Origin: Candidatus Endonucleibacter bathymodioli
GTDB taxonomy: Bacteria > Pseudomonadota > Gammaproteobacteria > Pseudomonadales > Endozoicomonadaceae
DNA: 64,000 nucleotides
Assembly (NCBI GenBank): GCA_030674915.1
Contig: JASXSV010000017.1
Span: 15,673-79,672 of the forward strand
Direction: 5' to 3'
Made by a program: the position numbers and the translations under genes. The notes below the pieces were generated by a model. It had not been told where the DNA came from and searched no databases. It saw only the letters and a list, made by a program, of their open reading frames with translations. Position 1 is the stretch's first letter. Each line of letters opens with the position of its first letter. Shown in pieces: positions 63,430-64,000 of the stretch.

Positions 63430-64000
63430 CTACCTCCAACCACTAGTCTTGTCACTTGAAGTGCTGGTATCTTTATCTAAAGTACCTGTCTTGTCACTTG
63501 AAGTGCTGGTATCTTTATCTAAAGTATTTACAGGTATAACTAGATCAACACTTTCTCCATTCTGAGCAACTGCTCTTACTCTGATATTTTCTACACTGAT
63601 GTCTGAATCATATTTAATCACAAATGAACATGATGAATTACCGCCTATAGTACTTGAGCAATTATCAGATATAATCTTAGCCCCTTCTGGCATCTTATAA
63701 TCATATATAACATCCCTTACAGGCTCTGAACCTGAATTTCTAAACGAAATTAAGACCATGTTTTCTTTTGCATTATCTTCAGATTTTACATTTCCCCCAT
63801 AATATCGTTTATGCTCTTTTTGGTTCATAAAACGATAGCTACCTTTCATATATTGATCACGATGGCTAGCCCTTGACGCACTGCCTACGTCGTCGTCTAA
63901 CAAATCTGCATCTCCGTCTGATGTACTTGTATCTCCTCCGGACTTATCTTTGTCATCACCTGAAGGCGGGCCATCTGGAGGCGTGCCATCTGGAGGCGTG
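63430..64000 (-). CDS. Partial repeat-containing, probably surface-exposed protein (5' end outside window)
   Basis: The frame is open to the window edge; at least 190 residues are visible. The outermost part has TPPDG repeats and an acidic Gly/Ser/Asp segment (DKDKSGGDTSTSDGDADLLDDD). The middle has a beta-sandwich-like domain (MVLISFRNSGSEPVRDVIYDYKMP, then CSSTIGGNSSCSFVIKYDSD), reminiscent of adhesin or DUF11-like modules. The end has a 13-residue tandem (TLDKDTSTSSDKT twice) before SGWR and the stop. The two cysteines fit an extracytoplasmic protein. Function unknown. Confidence 0.65.
   Translation of the reverse strand, partial: TPPDGTPPDGPPSGDDKDKSGGDTSTSDGDADLLDDDVGSASRASHRDQYMKGSYRFMNQKEHKRYYGGNVKSEDNAKENMVLISFRNSGSEPVRDVIYDYKMPEGAKIISDNCSSTIGGNSSCSFVIKYDSDISVENIRVRAVAQNGESVDLVIPVNTLDKDTSTSSDKTGTLDKDTSTSSDKTSGWR

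Overview
The window reads as chromosome of a host-associated gammaproteobacterium with a mobile-element-scarred genome. Supporting this are the conserved block lnt-corC-ybeY-ybeZ-miaB, a DUF1820 gene, glyA, alr, recG, mutM and a putrescine transporter of the E. coli PotGHI type. These sit beside very large ankyrin-repeat proteins, an apparently exported lipid kinase, long low-complexity proteins and at least nine insertion-sequence copies or remnants. An Endozoicomonadaceae-like symbiont or parasite is my inference from this mix; no rRNA or other strict taxonomic marker lies in the window.

Layout. 0-12 kb: phytase-like secreted protein, alr, putrescine permeases potH/potI, a PilZ protein, a small IS5-type MITE plus IS remnant, potG (facing away from potHI), glyA, a SMI1/KNR4 protein and a YdjM-like membrane protein. 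12-24 kb: IS630 remnant, DEAD-box helicase, a decayed IS5 copy, an AmpD-like amidase, an IS30 remnant, then lnt-corC-ybeY-ybeZ-miaB on the minus strand and DUF1820. 24-38 kb: signal-peptide-bearing diacylglycerol/sphingosine-kinase-like protein, tpm-norM, mutM, a three-gene ThiXYZ-like ABC transporter, an MFS symporter, a lipoprotein, a decayed ankyrin gene and recG.

38-52 kb is the accessory heart: two adjacent paralogous giant ankyrin proteins (1514 and about 1287 aa), each with a basic bipartite cluster resembling a nuclear localisation signal at the same residue positions; a large gene of unknown function split by a complete IS30 element; and a third, decayed ankyrin copy. 52-64 kb: orphan znuA, a small Lar-like zinc protein, tRNA-Thr(TGT) with a clear sigma-70 promoter, a P/Q-rich 480-aa protein, an ArsR/SmtB zinc-type regulator, a TolC-family protein, and a graveyard of nested IS5 and IS256 copies up to a partial repeat-containing protein at the right edge.

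A dispersed family of roughly 125-135 bp elements with inverted termini (core CCCGTTACCATTGAAGGTG) occurs at about 20 intergenic sites. It invades gaps inside the lnt-miaB cluster, and at two loci it supplies the last codons and stop of the gene (miaB, tpm). The main hypothesis from the window is a set of host-directed, possibly nucleus-directed, ankyrin proteins in a genome shaped by IS elements and MITEs.
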